From: an uncultured Dokdonia sp.
Lineage (GTDB): Bacteria > Bacteroidota > Bacteroidia > Flavobacteriales > Flavobacteriaceae
Reading direction: 5' to 3'
Assembly: GCA_913060645.1 (NCBI GenBank)
Contig: CAJXSW010000013.1
Location: forward strand, 1-41,132
DNA length: 41,132 nt
The position numbers were made by a program, and so were the translations under genes. Shown here piece by piece: positions 27,448-36,080 of this stretch. The stretch's first letter is position 1; the number at the start of each line of letters is the position of its first letter. The notes below the pieces were generated by a model, which saw nothing but the letters and a program-made list of their open reading frames with translations, searched no databases and had not been told where the DNA came from.

Positions 27448-27939
27448 TTAATTAGGATACACTAAACTTTCCACAGTTTTGTAATCTACCGTTCCATCTT
27501 CATTTACAAAATACTCAACGAGCATTTCTCCCCATTTCTTACCATCAGAAAAGTCGGCGATGATCCAGCGGTGGTTTAAGATTTGTACTTTATTGATTTG
27601 GAAAGGTCTTCCATCACCTACAAATGTGATAAGCTCATTACCTTGAGCTGTATTTTTTGCATATAATCCATCTTCTATCGCTGGTTTAATTATAGCTAAG
27701 TCAAGATCATCATTATCAAAATATTCCTTTGCATTGTCATTGCCTAACAGCGTGAAATACTCCACATTTGCAAGACGTTCTTGATACATTCCTGCAATAG
27801 AATCTTTGTCTGCAAGTTTTACTTCTAATTTTTCAATTTGTCTTGCTTGATATTCTAACCCCTTGCTACTGTTGATATATTGAAAAATAATATACAATGC
27901 TGCAAAAAGGAATAAGTATAAAAAAATATTACGTCTCAT
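27448..27939 (-). CDS. Membrane-anchored hypothetical protein
   Basis: 163 residues. One N-terminal membrane anchor (RRNIFLYLFLFAALYIIFQYI), a short coiled-coil-like part (YQARQIEKLEVKLADKDSIAGMYQERL), then a compact domain of about 100 residues (TLLGNDNAKEYF and HRWIIADFSDGKKWGEMLVEYFV). The mature part probably faces the periplasm. It starts 3 bases after the stop of the MBL hydrolase gene, so the pair is cotranscribed. No family recognised. Confidence 0.8.
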   Translation of the reverse strand: MRRNIFLYLFLFAALYIIFQYINSSKGLEYQARQIEKLEVKLADKDSIAGMYQERLANVEYFTLLGNDNAKEYFDNDDLDLAIIKPAIEDGLYAKNTAQGNELITFVGDGRPFQINKVQILNHRWIIADFSDGKKWGEMLVEYFVNEDGTVDYKTVESLVYPN

Positions 27940-27942
27940 AAA

Positions 27943-28734
27943 TTATGTAGTTAAGGTAAGTCCGTCGTAAGCTAGAAAGACATTTTCGGGTAATTTTTGT
28001 TCGGCTTCTGCGTGAAAACCAAGATGGTGGCTTATATGCGTAAGATAGGTGCGCTTAGGTTTGATTTTTGCCACGAGAGCAAGCGCTTCCTCTACATTAA
28101 GATGTGTATAATGCGCTTCTTCCCTCAAGCAGTTTAACACGAGAATATCTAATCCTTGTAATTTTTCAATCTCCTCATCTGTAATAGTCTTAACATCTGT
28201 GAGGTAAGCAATATCTTGAAAACGATATCCAAAGACTTGCAATGATCCATGATATGCCTCAATAGGCTGCACTACGATATTACCTAATGTAATAGGTACA
28301 CCATTTACAACTTCTTTTGAAGCTACACTAGGTGCTCCGGGGTATCTATTTTCTGTCGTAAAAATGTAATCAAAACGTTCGGCAAGAGTTTTTAATACTC
28401 GTTTATGAGCATAAATAGGCATATCACCCTGTCTAAAAACAAAAGGTCTTATGTCATCCAGTCCAGCGACGTGATCTGCATGCTCGTGCGTTAATAATAT
28501 ACCATGTAAAGGTGCAGGATCTCCTGCGGTAGTACGCTTTCGCGAAAGCGTATTCAACATTTGTTGTCTAAAATCTGGACCACAATCTATTACATAATTA
28601 TAATCTTCCCATTCTATTAGAACAGAAACACGTAATCTTTTATCCCTAGCATCTGTGCTTAAACACACGGGATGTGTACTTCCTATTACAGGAATTCCTT
28701 GTGATGTGCCAGTACCGAGAAAGGTGATTTTCAC
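27943..28734 (-). CDS. MBL-fold hydrolase, PhnP-like
   Basis: 263 residues from a GTG at 28734. Opening MKITFLGTGTSQGIPVIG is typical of PhnP-like metallo-beta-lactamase-fold phosphodiesterases. Metal motifs: THEHADH at 82-88, IEAYHGSL, LTDVK and the C-terminal THISHHLG. Substrate is probably a cyclic phosphodiester or phosphonate-pathway compound, unproven. Palindrome copy 9 lies inside the gene, so TLSRKRT (62-68) in the loop just before the metal motif is encoded by the repeat and is probably an insertion compared with relatives. First gene of a two-gene unit. Confidence 0.88.
   Translation of the reverse strand: MKITFLGTGTSQGIPVIGSTHPVCLSTDARDKRLRVSVLIEWEDYNYVIDCGPDFRQQMLNTLSRKRTTAGDPAPLHGILLTHEHADHVAGLDDIRPFVFRQGDMPIYAHKRVLKTLAERFDYIFTTENRYPGAPSVASKEVVNGVPITLGNIVVQPIEAYHGSLQVFGYRFQDIAYLTDVKTITDEEIEKLQGLDILVLNCLREEAHYTHLNVEEALALVAKIKPKRTYLTHISHHLGFHAEAEQKLPENVFLAYDGLTLTT
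28533..28552. repeat. Dispersed palindrome copy 9, inside the MBL hydrolase gene
   Basis: Perfect 20-bp tacgctttcgcgaaagcgta, read on the minus strand as Thr-Leu-Ser-Arg-Lys-Arg-Thr. It is the same full-length form as the intergenic copies 3 and 12. Confidence 0.97.
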
Positions 28735-28798
28735 TAATGTTTGAGAAAATAATGCGCTTATAACGCCGTTAATTGTGTAACAAAAATACAGTTATTTT

Positions 28799-28828
28799 TT
28801 TGGCTACTACAACCTTTTAGTATCTTTG
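28799..28828 (+). promoter_or_regulatory. Full Bacteroidota promoter, 485-aa gene
   Basis: tttg (28799-28802), 18 bases, then tatctttg (28821-28828): both the -33 TTTG and the -7 TAnnTTTG match. The best promoter in the window, 32 bases before the ATG at 28861. Confidence 0.75.
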
Positions 28829-28860
28829 AGTGACCATTAATTAATGGATAAAAACACACT

Positions 28861-30318
28861 ATGGCTGTTAAAATTTTAGGAGACAAAGACTTTGAAAAAG
28901 TACCTCCTCTCAAGAATAAGGTACTTCGCGTAAATCTAAACGCAAACATATATGGAACTTTTGCCGAAATAGGTGCTGGACAAGAAACGGTTCGTCATTT
29001 TTTTAGAGCAGGTGGTGCAAGTGGTACCATCGCAAAGGCAATGAGTGCATATGATAAAGACTTCTCTGATGCTATTTATGGTGTGGAAGATGATGGTCGT
29101 TATGTAACAGAAAAGCGTCTTAAGAAAATGCTTTCGCATGAAATGAAGCTCATTGAAGATCGTATCTCACGCTACAAGCAGCCAGATAAAATCTTCTTTA
29201 CATACGCAAACACGGTAGCTACCATAGATTTTGCAAAGAAATATAAAGGTCACGGATGGGTAGGAATTAGATTCCAGATCACTCCAGAAGGGGAATTTAA
29301 TGAGATTATACTTCACGTTCGTTTTCATGAAAATGATGCTCGTTTACAACAGCTTACCCTAGGAACATTAGGTGTAAACTTAATTTATGGTGCTTTTTAT
29401 AAGCATGATAACCCTAAAAACTTACTTCGCTATCTATACGATCATATCGATCAAGATCAGATAGAGATTGATACTATAAACTTCTCTGGACCTCAGTTTG
29501 AACACGTAGATAACCGTTTAATGAGTTTACAGCTTGTTAAAAACGGAATGACAGAGGCCGTAATGTTTGATGCAAAAGGAAATAACATTCTTCCTGCAGC
29601 ATTACTATACAAGAAAAACGTACTTGCACTGCGCGGTAGTTTCCGTCCTGTAACTAAGGTAAACATGGATATGTTTGAAAAAGCATATCAAATGTTTGTA
29701 GAGGCAAATCGTGTAAACGAGAAAAAGACAGAAGCTATTTTTGAAATCACACTATCTAACCTTCGCGCCGAAGGTGATATTGATGAGGAAGATTTCATGG
29801 CTAGAGCTAGATTACTAGGCTCACTTGGACAGACCGTAATGATCTCAAACTTTAAAGAGTATTATCGCGTTGTTGAGTATTTCTCAAACTATACTAAGGA
29901 GCGTATGGGGCTGGTTATGGGTGTAAATAACCTAATTGACATCTTCGACACTAGCTACTACCGTCACTTGAGTGGAGGTATTCTAGAAGCATTCGGTAAA
30001 TTATTCTTTAAAGATCTTAAGGTATTCTTATACCCTATGAAAGATCCAAAAACTGGTGAATACACTAATAGCGATAATTTAAAAGTACATCCACGTATGA
30101 AAGAGCTTTATAAGTTCTTTAAACTCAATGGAAAAGTACTTGATATTGAAAATTACGACCCAGAAATTACAGATATCTTCTCTAGAGAAGTTTTAAGAAT
30201 GATTTCTGATGGTGAAAAAGGTTGGGAAGGTATGCTTCCAGAAGGAGTTGCAGAGCTTATTAAGTCTCGTAATCTTTTTGGATACCAATCTCAAGCACTT
30301 CTAGAAGCCAAAAAATAA
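28861..30318 (+). CDS. Conserved protein of unknown function, 485 aa
   Basis: Soluble protein without signal peptide. Blocks such as FAEIGAGQETVRHFFRAGGASGTIAKAMSAYD, the central KIFFTYANTVATIDFAKKYKGHGWVGIRF and SGGILEAFGKLFFKDLKVFLYPMKD look strongly conserved-like. I believe it belongs to a family widespread in Bacteroidota and some cyanobacteria that databases label inconsistently, including as a TonB receptor, which this sequence (no signal, no barrel) does not support. No catalytic motif is recognised. It has a full promoter and overlaps the next gene by one base. Confidence 0.8.
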   Translation: MAVKILGDKDFEKVPPLKNKVLRVNLNANIYGTFAEIGAGQETVRHFFRAGGASGTIAKAMSAYDKDFSDAIYGVEDDGRYVTEKRLKKMLSHEMKLIEDRISRYKQPDKIFFTYANTVATIDFAKKYKGHGWVGIRFQITPEGEFNEIILHVRFHENDARLQQLTLGTLGVNLIYGAFYKHDNPKNLLRYLYDHIDQDQIEIDTINFSGPQFEHVDNRLMSLQLVKNGMTEAVMFDAKGNNILPAALLYKKNVLALRGSFRPVTKVNMDMFEKAYQMFVEANRVNEKKTEAIFEITLSNLRAEGDIDEEDFMARARLLGSLGQTVMISNFKEYYRVVEYFSNYTKERMGLVMGVNNLIDIFDTSYYRHLSGGILEAFGKLFFKDLKVFLYPMKDPKTGEYTNSDNLKVHPRMKELYKFFKLNGKVLDIENYDPEITDIFSREVLRMISDGEKGWEGMLPEGVAELIKSRNLFGYQSQALLEAKK

Positions 30319-30743
30319 TGAATGTGATTAATTACATAGCTGGTATCTTTTTGCTATTTCTTGTATCCGCTTGCGGAGGTAAGATTACTACAAGCGACAT
30401 AAAAGGAGAAACCTGGCAACTTGTTAAGATGACTGCCGGTATGGTACCACCATCCGATCAAGAAGCTGAGCTTTCTATGAGCCAGACTTATGTTTTTACT
30501 CCAGAAATGACATTTACAAAGCAGCAAACTAAAGATGCGTTTACTATAAAAGCCTCTGGAACATACACTACAAAGGAAACTAGTGAAGGTATTTTTTATT
30601 CATTAAAATACACAGAAGGTTTGCAAATAGTAGGAAGTTGTACTGGAAATGATAATGAAGAGTTGCTACTACGTAAGGATGGTAAACTACAGAATAGCTG
30701 GATGATGTGTGATGGACCTTTATTGGTTTATGAAAAGCAATAA
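30318..30743 (+). CDS. Lipocalin-like lipoprotein
   Basis: 141 residues starting on the upstream stop (taatg). Lipobox VSAC with Cys19, then a small beta-rich domain opening GETWQLVKMTAG, with ASGTYTTKETSEGIFYSLKYTEG and a C-terminal LLVYEKQ; the layout fits the lipocalin-like lipoproteins of Bacteroidota. Three further Cys (SCTG, MMCD and one in the lipobox region) may form a disulfide. Translational coupling suggests it works with the 485-aa protein, although one is cytosolic and one exported. Confidence 0.72.
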   Translation: MNVINYIAGIFLLFLVSACGGKITTSDIKGETWQLVKMTAGMVPPSDQEAELSMSQTYVFTPEMTFTKQQTKDAFTIKASGTYTTKETSEGIFYSLKYTEGLQIVGSCTGNDNEELLLRKDGKLQNSWMMCDGPLLVYEKQ

Positions 30744-30764
30744 TTACATAAATACTTATAAAAC

Positions 30765-30795
30765 AAAGGGCGATACATTAAATGTATCGCCCTTT
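30765..30795. terminator. Bidirectional terminator, 15-bp stem
   Basis: aaagggcgatacatt (30765-30779) pairs with aatgtatcgcccttt (30781-30795), a single base between, so the loop opens a few pairs. Between the lipoprotein gene and convergent bcp. Confidence 0.9.
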
Positions 30796-30818
30796 ATACT
30801 TTGACTAAGTTCACAACA

Positions 30819-31274
30819 CTACGCGTCAAGCAATTGTGCAGCGTGGTCTTTAGTTTTTACTTTTTGTATCACATCGCTCACCACACCTTCTTCATCTACT
30901 TTAAAAGTCATACGGTGAATACCGTCATATTCCTTACCCATGAATTTCTTAAGTCCCCAAACACCAAAGGCGTTGATGACTGTTTTGTCCTCATCTGCTA
31001 GTAGCTGGAAAGGAAACTCATATTTAGTTGCAAAATTCTTCTGGCGTTTTTGAGAATCTGCGCTCACTCCTAGTAAGTGATATCCTTGCGCCTGTAATTC
31101 CTTGTAGTTATCTCTTAAATTACAAGCCTCTGCTGTACAACCTGGTGTACTTGCTTTTGGGTAAAAGAAAACGATAAGTTTCTTACCTTTAAAACTCGCA
31201 AGTGTTACTTCGTTTCCATCTTGATCTGTTGTTGTAAAATCTGGGACTTTATCGCCCACTTTTAGTGTGTTCAT
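30819..31274 (-). CDS. bcp: Thiol peroxidase of the BCP/PrxQ group
   Basis: 151 residues, full length. Reduces hydrogen and organic peroxides with thioredoxin. Opening VGDKVPDFTTTDQDGNEV, active site FFYPKASTPGCTAEACNLRD with peroxidatic Cys46 and resolving Cys51, as in two-Cys BCP enzymes. The expected Thr/Pro before Cys46 is present. Divergent from nth; the 210-base gap holds palindrome copy 10. Confidence 0.95.
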   Translation of the reverse strand: MNTLKVGDKVPDFTTTDQDGNEVTLASFKGKKLIVFFYPKASTPGCTAEACNLRDNYKELQAQGYHLLGVSADSQKRQKNFATKYEFPFQLLADEDKTVINAFGVWGLKKFMGKEYDGIHRMTFKVDEEGVVSDVIQKVKTKDHAAQLLDA

Positions 31275-31349
31275 ATGTGTTTCGTTTTGGCAATGCTGGA
31301 AATTTCATCCATCATTGGCACTAGTTAATTATCTTTACATAGCAATTCT

Positions 31350-31368
31350 ATGCTTTCGCGAAAGCGTA
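31350..31368. repeat. Dispersed palindrome copy 10
   Basis: atgctttcgcgaaagcgta. The variant first bases create an ATG in frame with nth, but the true start is probably 31485. It lies downstream of tatcttta (31330-31337), a 7/8 match to the -7 box, so it may be in the nth leader. Confidence 0.93.
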
Positions 31369-31484
31369 AACTATCACATCTAGTGAAAGCATGGAATTAT
31401 AAAGTTACGAGTTCTCGCTATTACAATAAAGGAATACGTTTAAGCTTTATGGATTACACCATAAAGAATAATTATGCACATCAT

Positions 31485-32156
31485 ATGACTAAACAAGAAA
31501 AGGTAGACTTCACGATAAAAACATTGCAAGAATTATATCCTCAGATACCTATTCCATTAGATCACAAAGATCCGTATACGCTTCTTATTGCCGTATTGAT
31601 GAGTGCTCAGAGCACAGATGTTAGGGTTAATCAAATCACTCCCCTTCTATTTGAAGTGGCAGATAATCCTTATGACATGATTAAACTTACGGTTGAAGAT
31701 ATTAGAGATATCATAAAACCAGTAGGACTCTCACCTATGAAGGCAAAAGGAATTCATGGCTTATCACATATGCTTATAGATAAGTATAATGGTGTGGTGC
31801 CTGCGAGCATTGAGAAACTTACAGAGTTTCCTGCGGTGGGTCATAAGACGGCAAGTGTTGTGGTGTCTCAAGCATTTGGCATCCCTGCATTTCCTGTAGA
31901 TACTCACATACATAGATTGATGTATCGCTGGGGCTTTACAAATGGTAAAAATGTGGTACAAACAGAAAAAGATGCAAAGCGTTTATTTCCAGAGCATGTA
32001 TGGAATGATCTTCACTTACAAATTATATGGTATGGTCGCCAGTACTCACCAGCAAGAGGCTGGGATCTAGAAAAAGATATCATCACAAAAACCATAGGTC
32101 GCAAGACAGTGATAGCCGACTATGAGAAAATGATGGCAAAAAGGAAGAAAAAATAA
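31485..32156 (+). CDS. nth: Endonuclease III without Fe-S cluster cysteines
   Basis: 223 residues from MTKQEKVDFTIKTLQELYP; longer starts at 31350 (inside the palindrome) and 31449 only add unrelated sequence. HhH-GPD fold with FPAVGHKTASVV (catalytic Lys121) and PVDTHIHR (Asp139), the pair used to cut at oxidised pyrimidines in DNA. The C-terminus has no Cys at all, whereas E. coli Nth ends in a 4Fe-4S cluster bound by four Cys. I recall cluster-free versions in related bacteria, so this may be normal for the group. Single gene; its stop lies inside a terminator stem. Confidence 0.92.
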   Translation: MTKQEKVDFTIKTLQELYPQIPIPLDHKDPYTLLIAVLMSAQSTDVRVNQITPLLFEVADNPYDMIKLTVEDIRDIIKPVGLSPMKAKGIHGLSHMLIDKYNGVVPASIEKLTEFPAVGHKTASVVVSQAFGIPAFPVDTHIHRLMYRWGFTNGKNVVQTEKDAKRLFPEHVWNDLHLQIIWYGRQYSPARGWDLEKDIITKTIGRKTVIADYEKMMAKRKKK

Positions 32157-32183
32157 AACCTCGATGACTGGTCGAGGTTTTAT
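32153..32183. terminator. Bidirectional terminator, nth and the 50-aa gene
   Basis: ataaaacctcga (32153-32164) pairs with tcgaggttttat (32172-32183), 7-base loop. The nth stop codon is in the stem, and the convergent small gene ends 7 bases further on. Confidence 0.88.
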
Positions 32184-32189
32184 CAAAGT

Positions 32190-32342
32190 TTAGTTGATGA
32201 ATGCTTCAAATTTCATCGATTTATAATGCATAACACTTAAAGCCTTAGAAAAGTTCAAGAGAAAATCCACGGTCTCTTGCTTTGGTTCAAATTGGTTCGT
32301 CTTATTATGACCTGACGAGGGTGTAGTGTAAGTTTTTGCCAT
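32190..32342 (-). CDS. Small 50-aa protein downstream of sigma factor
   Basis: A 50-codon ORF, ATG at 32342 and TAA at 32190. Opens MAKTYTTPSSGHNKTNQFEP and ends in FLLNFSKALSVMHYKSMKFE plus AFIN. The first half is polar, the second an amphipathic helix. Support for a real gene: same strand as and 52 bases after the sigma-factor gene, an A-rich leader, and a strong terminator 7 bases after the stop. I think related proteins occur in other flavobacteria, from memory. A role as a small sigma partner is speculation. Confidence 0.72.
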   Translation of the reverse strand: MAKTYTTPSSGHNKTNQFEPKQETVDFLLNFSKALSVMHYKSMKFEAFIN

Positions 32343-32394
32343 GCGGTTTTTGTTTGATTCTTATTAAGAACGCAAATATGTACCGCATATTATA

Positions 32395-32979
32395 TTAATC
32401 TGTTAGAATTATATTATTGGTATCAATTACTTTTCTCATATTGATAAGCGCATAACGCATTCTACCTAAGGCAGTATTGATGCTCACACCTGTACGCTCA
32501 GAGATTTCTTTAAAGCTCATCTCTTGATAAATACGCATTTTGAGTACTTCTTTCTGATCTTCTGGAAGCTCTTCAATAATACGCTTAACATCTCTGTTTA
32601 CTTGATCTCGCACCATTTGCTTTTCGGCATTGAGGCTATTATCGCTCAAAACAGAAAATATAGAAAACTCACCTGCGTTATCAAACTTAGGCATCCTATT
32701 ATTACGACGGAAGTGGTCTATCACCAGATTGTGCGCAATACGCATCGTCCATGGTAAAAATTTACCTTCCTCATTATACTTGCCCTTCTTGAGCGTCTTG
32801 ATAACTTTAATAAAAGTGTCTTGAAAAATATCTTCAGAGATATCGCGATCGTACACCTTCGAGTATATAAAACTATATATACGTTGCTTATGTCTCGCAA
32901 TGAGCATAGCTAGTGATTGTTCGTCTCCTTTGATGTAATTGCTAACGAGCGTAGCATCGTCTATTAATACACTTTTCAT
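32395..32979 (-). CDS. ECF-type RNA polymerase sigma factor
   Basis: 194 residues. Sigma region 2 (MLIARHKQRIYSFIYSKVYDRDISEDIFQDTFIKV and LPWTMRIAHNLVIDHFRR) and region 4 (LPEDQKEVLKMRIYQEMSF and KEISERTGVSINTALGRMRYA) joined by a linker; no region 1 or 3, as in ECF factors. No anti-sigma gene with a membrane segment is adjacent, but a 50-aa protein follows. Its regulon is unknown. The linker segment FDNAGEFSIFSVLSDNSLNAEKQM is a distinctive feature of this flavobacterial group, from memory. Confidence 0.92.
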   Translation of the reverse strand: MKSVLIDDATLVSNYIKGDEQSLAMLIARHKQRIYSFIYSKVYDRDISEDIFQDTFIKVIKTLKKGKYNEEGKFLPWTMRIAHNLVIDHFRRNNRMPKFDNAGEFSIFSVLSDNSLNAEKQMVRDQVNRDVKRIIEELPEDQKEVLKMRIYQEMSFKEISERTGVSINTALGRMRYALINMRKVIDTNNIILTD

Positions 32980-33199
32980 AAGTACTACTTTGTAGGTTAA
33001 AATTGCAAGGGGAATTCCCTTAGCCCAAAATTTTATAAAGTAGTATTATGCTATACGCAGAGTATGTGTTAGTGAATATTTCGGTAAATATATAATAAAT
33101 CTGTTAACATTTGCAAAAAAACATTCATTTTGCACAATAAATTAAAAATAACGTTCAAAATGCGACTAGCACTTGGTTTCAATAGCAATGCACTTTCGG

Positions 33200-33207
33200 T
33201 ATCTTTG
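33200..33207 (+). promoter_or_regulatory. Bacteroidota -7 element for uvrA
   Basis: tatctttg matches TAnnTTTG exactly, 21 bases before the ATG at 33229. The -33 region is weak (tttc at 19 bases). No LexA-type operator was recognised. Confidence 0.55.
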
Positions 33208-33228
33208 TAATAGAACTAAAGAATTGCG

Positions 33229-36024
33229 ATGCTTATAGACGTTAAGGATGTAAATCCTAAGAAGAATATTATCATTAAGGGTGCCAAACTGCACAATCTT
33301 AAAAATATAAATGCAGTAATCCCTCGTAACAAGCTCATTGTTATCACGGGACTTTCTGGATCTGGTAAATCTTCTCTGGCTTTTGACACCCTTTATGCAG
33401 AGGGACAGCGCAGGTATGTGGAGAGCCTCTCCTCCTACGCTCGCCAGTTCTTGGGCAGACTTGATAAACCTAAGGTAGATTATATAAAAGGAATTGCTCC
33501 TGCCATTGCCATTGAGCAAAAGGTAAATAGCACAAACCCACGATCTACAGTAGGTACATCTACAGAGATTTACGATTATTTAAAGCTACTTTTTGCCCGT
33601 ATAGGTAAGACATATTCTCCTGTTTCTGGAAATGAAGTTAAAAAGGATACGGTATCAGATGTGGTTGCTCATGTTTCCGCTTTCGCGAAAAGAGAAAAAC
33701 TCCTCCTACTCGCTCCTATTCATTTAGAAAAAGGAAGAAAAATAGAATCTAAACTGCAAGCATTATTGCAACAAGGATATGCTCGTATACAAGTAAAAGG
33801 CGAAGTAAAACGCCTTGATGAAGTTGCGGAAATAGGAAGCAAACTGAAAGCAAAAGATGTACTACTCGTTGTAGATAGGATTATTAATAATCCAGAAGAT
33901 GAAGATTTTATAAACCGACTTTCAGATGCTGTACAGACGGCATTTTTTGAAGGAAAGGGCGAACTATTTATAGAAAAGCTAGCAGATAATTCTCGCCGCC
34001 AGTTTTCAAACAAGTTTGAGCTTGATGGAATTACTTTTTTAGAACCTAATGTTCACTTATTCTCTTTTAACAATCCTTACGGTGCATGCCCTACTTGCGA
34101 AGGTTATGGTGATGTAATAGGAATAGATGAAGATCTTGTAGTACCTAATACTGGACTATCAATCTACGAGAACGCCGTATTCCCATGGCGTGGTGATAGC
34201 ATGAGCCACTATCGCGATCAGCTCGTAAATCGTGCTTATAAATTTGATTTTCCTATCCATAAGCCTTGGTTTGAGTTAACTCCAGAGCAACAACAGCTTG
34301 TTTGGGACGGTAATAAAGAATTTGATGGGCTCAATAAGTTCTTTAAATTCTTAGAATCTAAGGCATATAAAATTCAGAACAGAGTAATGTTATCGCGCTA
34401 TCGCGGTAAAACAAAGTGTAATACCTGTAAAGGAAAACGCCTACGCCCTGAAGCAACTTATGTGAAAATAGGTGGTAAAAATATTGTAGATTTAGTAGAG
34501 CTACCACTAGACGAAGTCGCAGCTTTCTTTAAGAGCTTAACGCTTAATGAGTATGATACTACGGTTGCAAAAAGATTACTTACGGAGATCACAAGTAGAT
34601 TGAGCTTTCTAGATAAAGTAGGACTCAACTACCTTACGCTCAACAGAAAATCAAACACACTCTCTGGTGGTGAGTCGCAACGTATCAATCTTGCAACATC
34701 TCTTGGAAGCAGTCTTGTAGGCTCTATGTATATTCTTGATGAGCCAAGTATAGGTTTACACCCTAAAGACACAGAAAAGCTCATTGAGGTGCTACAATCG
34801 CTACGTGATCTCGGTAATACCGTTATCGTTGTAGAACATGACGAGGATATCATGAAAAAAGCAGATTTTATAATTGATATTGGCCCAGAAGCAGGAACCT
34901 TTGGAGGAGATGTGGTTGCTGTAGGTGATTATGATGAGATTTTAAAAAGCGATTCTCTAACTGCAGGATACCTCAATGGAACCTTAGAAATTGAAGTTCC
35001 TAAGAAGCGTAGAACTTCAAAGTTTTATGCCGAAGTTATAGGCGCTCGAGAAAACAACTTACAGAACGTAAACGTACGTTTTCCACTTGGTGTATTTACC
35101 GCTGTAACCGGTGTTTCTGGAAGCGGAAAATCTACCTTAGTTAGAAAAATATTATATCCTGCCATGCTTAAAGCAATAGGCGGCTATGGTGAAAAAGCAG
35201 GTCAGTTTACAGAACTCAAAGGGAACTATGACAATATAAAAACCATAGAATTTGTAGATCAAAACCCGATTGGAAGATCTTCTAGGTCCAATCCTGTGAC
35301 TTACATTAAAGCTTACGATGATATTCGTAAATTATTTGAAAGTCAGAAGCTTAGCAAAATAAGAAACTATAAAGCAAAACACTTTTCTTTTAACGTAGAT
35401 GGCGGTAGATGTGAGACTTGTAAAGGTGAAGGTGAAGTAACCATTGAGATGCAATTCATGGCAGATGTGCACTTAGAATGTGAAACTTGTAAGGGCAAGC
35501 GTTTTAAGAAAGAGGTACTCGAAGTACAATTCAACGATAAGAATATTGATGATATTCTCACGATGACTATTGATGATGCCGTGGCATTTTTTACAGCGCA
35601 TAATGAGGCAAAAATCACTCGCAAGCTTAAACCATTACAAGATGTAGGTCTAGGATATGTAACGCTAGGTCAAAGTTCCTCTACCCTATCTGGTGGTGAA
35701 GCACAGCGTATAAAACTTGCAAGTTTCTTAGTAAAAGGAACAACAAAGGATAAGACCTTATTCATTTTTGATGAACCTACGACAGGTTTACATTTTCATG
35801 ATATTAAAAAGCTCTTAGCTTCCTTTGAGGCACTTATTGCAAAAGGTCACTCTATTATTGTGGTAGAACACAACATGGATCTTGTAAAATGCGCAGACCA
35901 TGTTATTGATATGGGGCCAGAAGGTGGAAAAAACGGAGGTATTCTAGTCGCTTCCGGAACTCCGGAAGAGGTAGCAAAAAACAAGAAGTCCTTTACTGGA
36001 AAATACTTGAAAGAAAAACTCTAG
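33229..36024 (+). CDS. uvrA: Excinuclease ABC subunit A
   Basis: 931 residues, the usual length. UvrA finds bulky DNA lesions and loads UvrB in nucleotide excision repair. Two ABC ATPase halves: Walker [10 protein letters not shown] (41-49) and GVSGSGKST (about 627-635), signatures [14 protein letters not shown] and [14 protein letters not shown]. Zinc modules: [10 protein letters not shown] with CNTCKGKRL, and [10 protein letters not shown] with CETCKGKRF. Palindrome copy 11 encodes SAFAK at 150-154, a linker before [14 protein letters not shown]. No other uvr gene is adjacent. Confidence 0.97.
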   Translation: MLIDVKDVNPKKNIIIKGAKLHNLKNINAVIPRNKLIVITGLSGSGKSSLAFDTLYAEGQRRYVESLSSYARQFLGRLDKPKVDYIKGIAPAIAIEQKVNSTNPRSTVGTSTEIYDYLKLLFARIGKTYSPVSGNEVKKDTVSDVVAHVSAFAKREKLLLLAPIHLEKGRKIESKLQALLQQGYARIQVKGEVKRLDEVAEIGSKLKAKDVLLVVDRIINNPEDEDFINRLSDAVQTAFFEGKGELFIEKLADNSRRQFSNKFELDGITFLEPNVHLFSFNNPYGACPTCEGYGDVIGIDEDLVVPNTGLSIYENAVFPWRGDSMSHYRDQLVNRAYKFDFPIHKPWFELTPEQQQLVWDGNKEFDGLNKFFKFLESKAYKIQNRVMLSRYRGKTKCNTCKGKRLRPEATYVKIGGKNIVDLVELPLDEVAAFFKSLTLNEYDTTVAKRLLTEITSRLSFLDKVGLNYLTLNRKSNTLSGGESQRINLATSLGSSLVGSMYILDEPSIGLHPKDTEKLIEVLQSLRDLGNTVIVVEHDEDIMKKADFIIDIGPEAGTFGGDVVAVGDYDEILKSDSLTAGYLNGTLEIEVPKKRRTSKFYAEVIGARENNLQNVNVRFPLGVFTAVTGVSGSGKSTLVRKILYPAMLKAIGGYGEKAGQFTELKGNYDNIKTIEFVDQNPIGRSSRSNPVTYIKAYDDIRKLFESQKLSKIRNYKAKHFSFNVDGGRCETCKGEGEVTIEMQFMADVHLECETCKGKRFKKEVLEVQFNDKNIDDILTMTIDDAVAFFTAHNEAKITRKLKPLQDVGLGYVTLGQSSSTLSGGEAQRIKLASFLVKGTTKDKTLFIFDEPTTGLHFHDIKKLLASFEALIAKGHSIIVVEHNMDLVKCADHVIDMGPEGGKNGGILVASGTPEEVAKNKKSFTGKYLKEKL
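33678..33692. repeat. Dispersed palindrome copy 11, inside uvrA
   Basis: cgctttcgcgaaaag variant, left arm intact, right arm mutated (aaaag for aaagc). In frame as Ser-Ala-Phe-Ala-Lys-Arg. Confidence 0.85.
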
Positions 36025-36049
36025 TCGTTCTCAAACATATAATTCTCTC

Positions 36050-36080
36050 GAAAGTCCTATTTTAGTAAAATGGGACTTTC
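36050..36080 (+). promoter_or_regulatory. Hairpin covering the start codon of the 279-aa gene
   Basis: gaaagtcctatttta (36050-36064) pairs with taaaatgggactttc (36066-36080), 15 bp with one G-U pair and a single-base loop in theory. The ATG at 36070 lies inside the 3' arm, so the structure could hide the start codon. It may also act as the uvrA terminator, since a short T-run (tttt) follows. Confidence 0.6.

Noticed and set aside
31350-31484. 45-codon extension of nth beginning inside the palindrome
   Set aside because: The added residues (MLSRKRKLSHLVK and onwards) do not resemble Nth, and the fold begins at MTKQEK.
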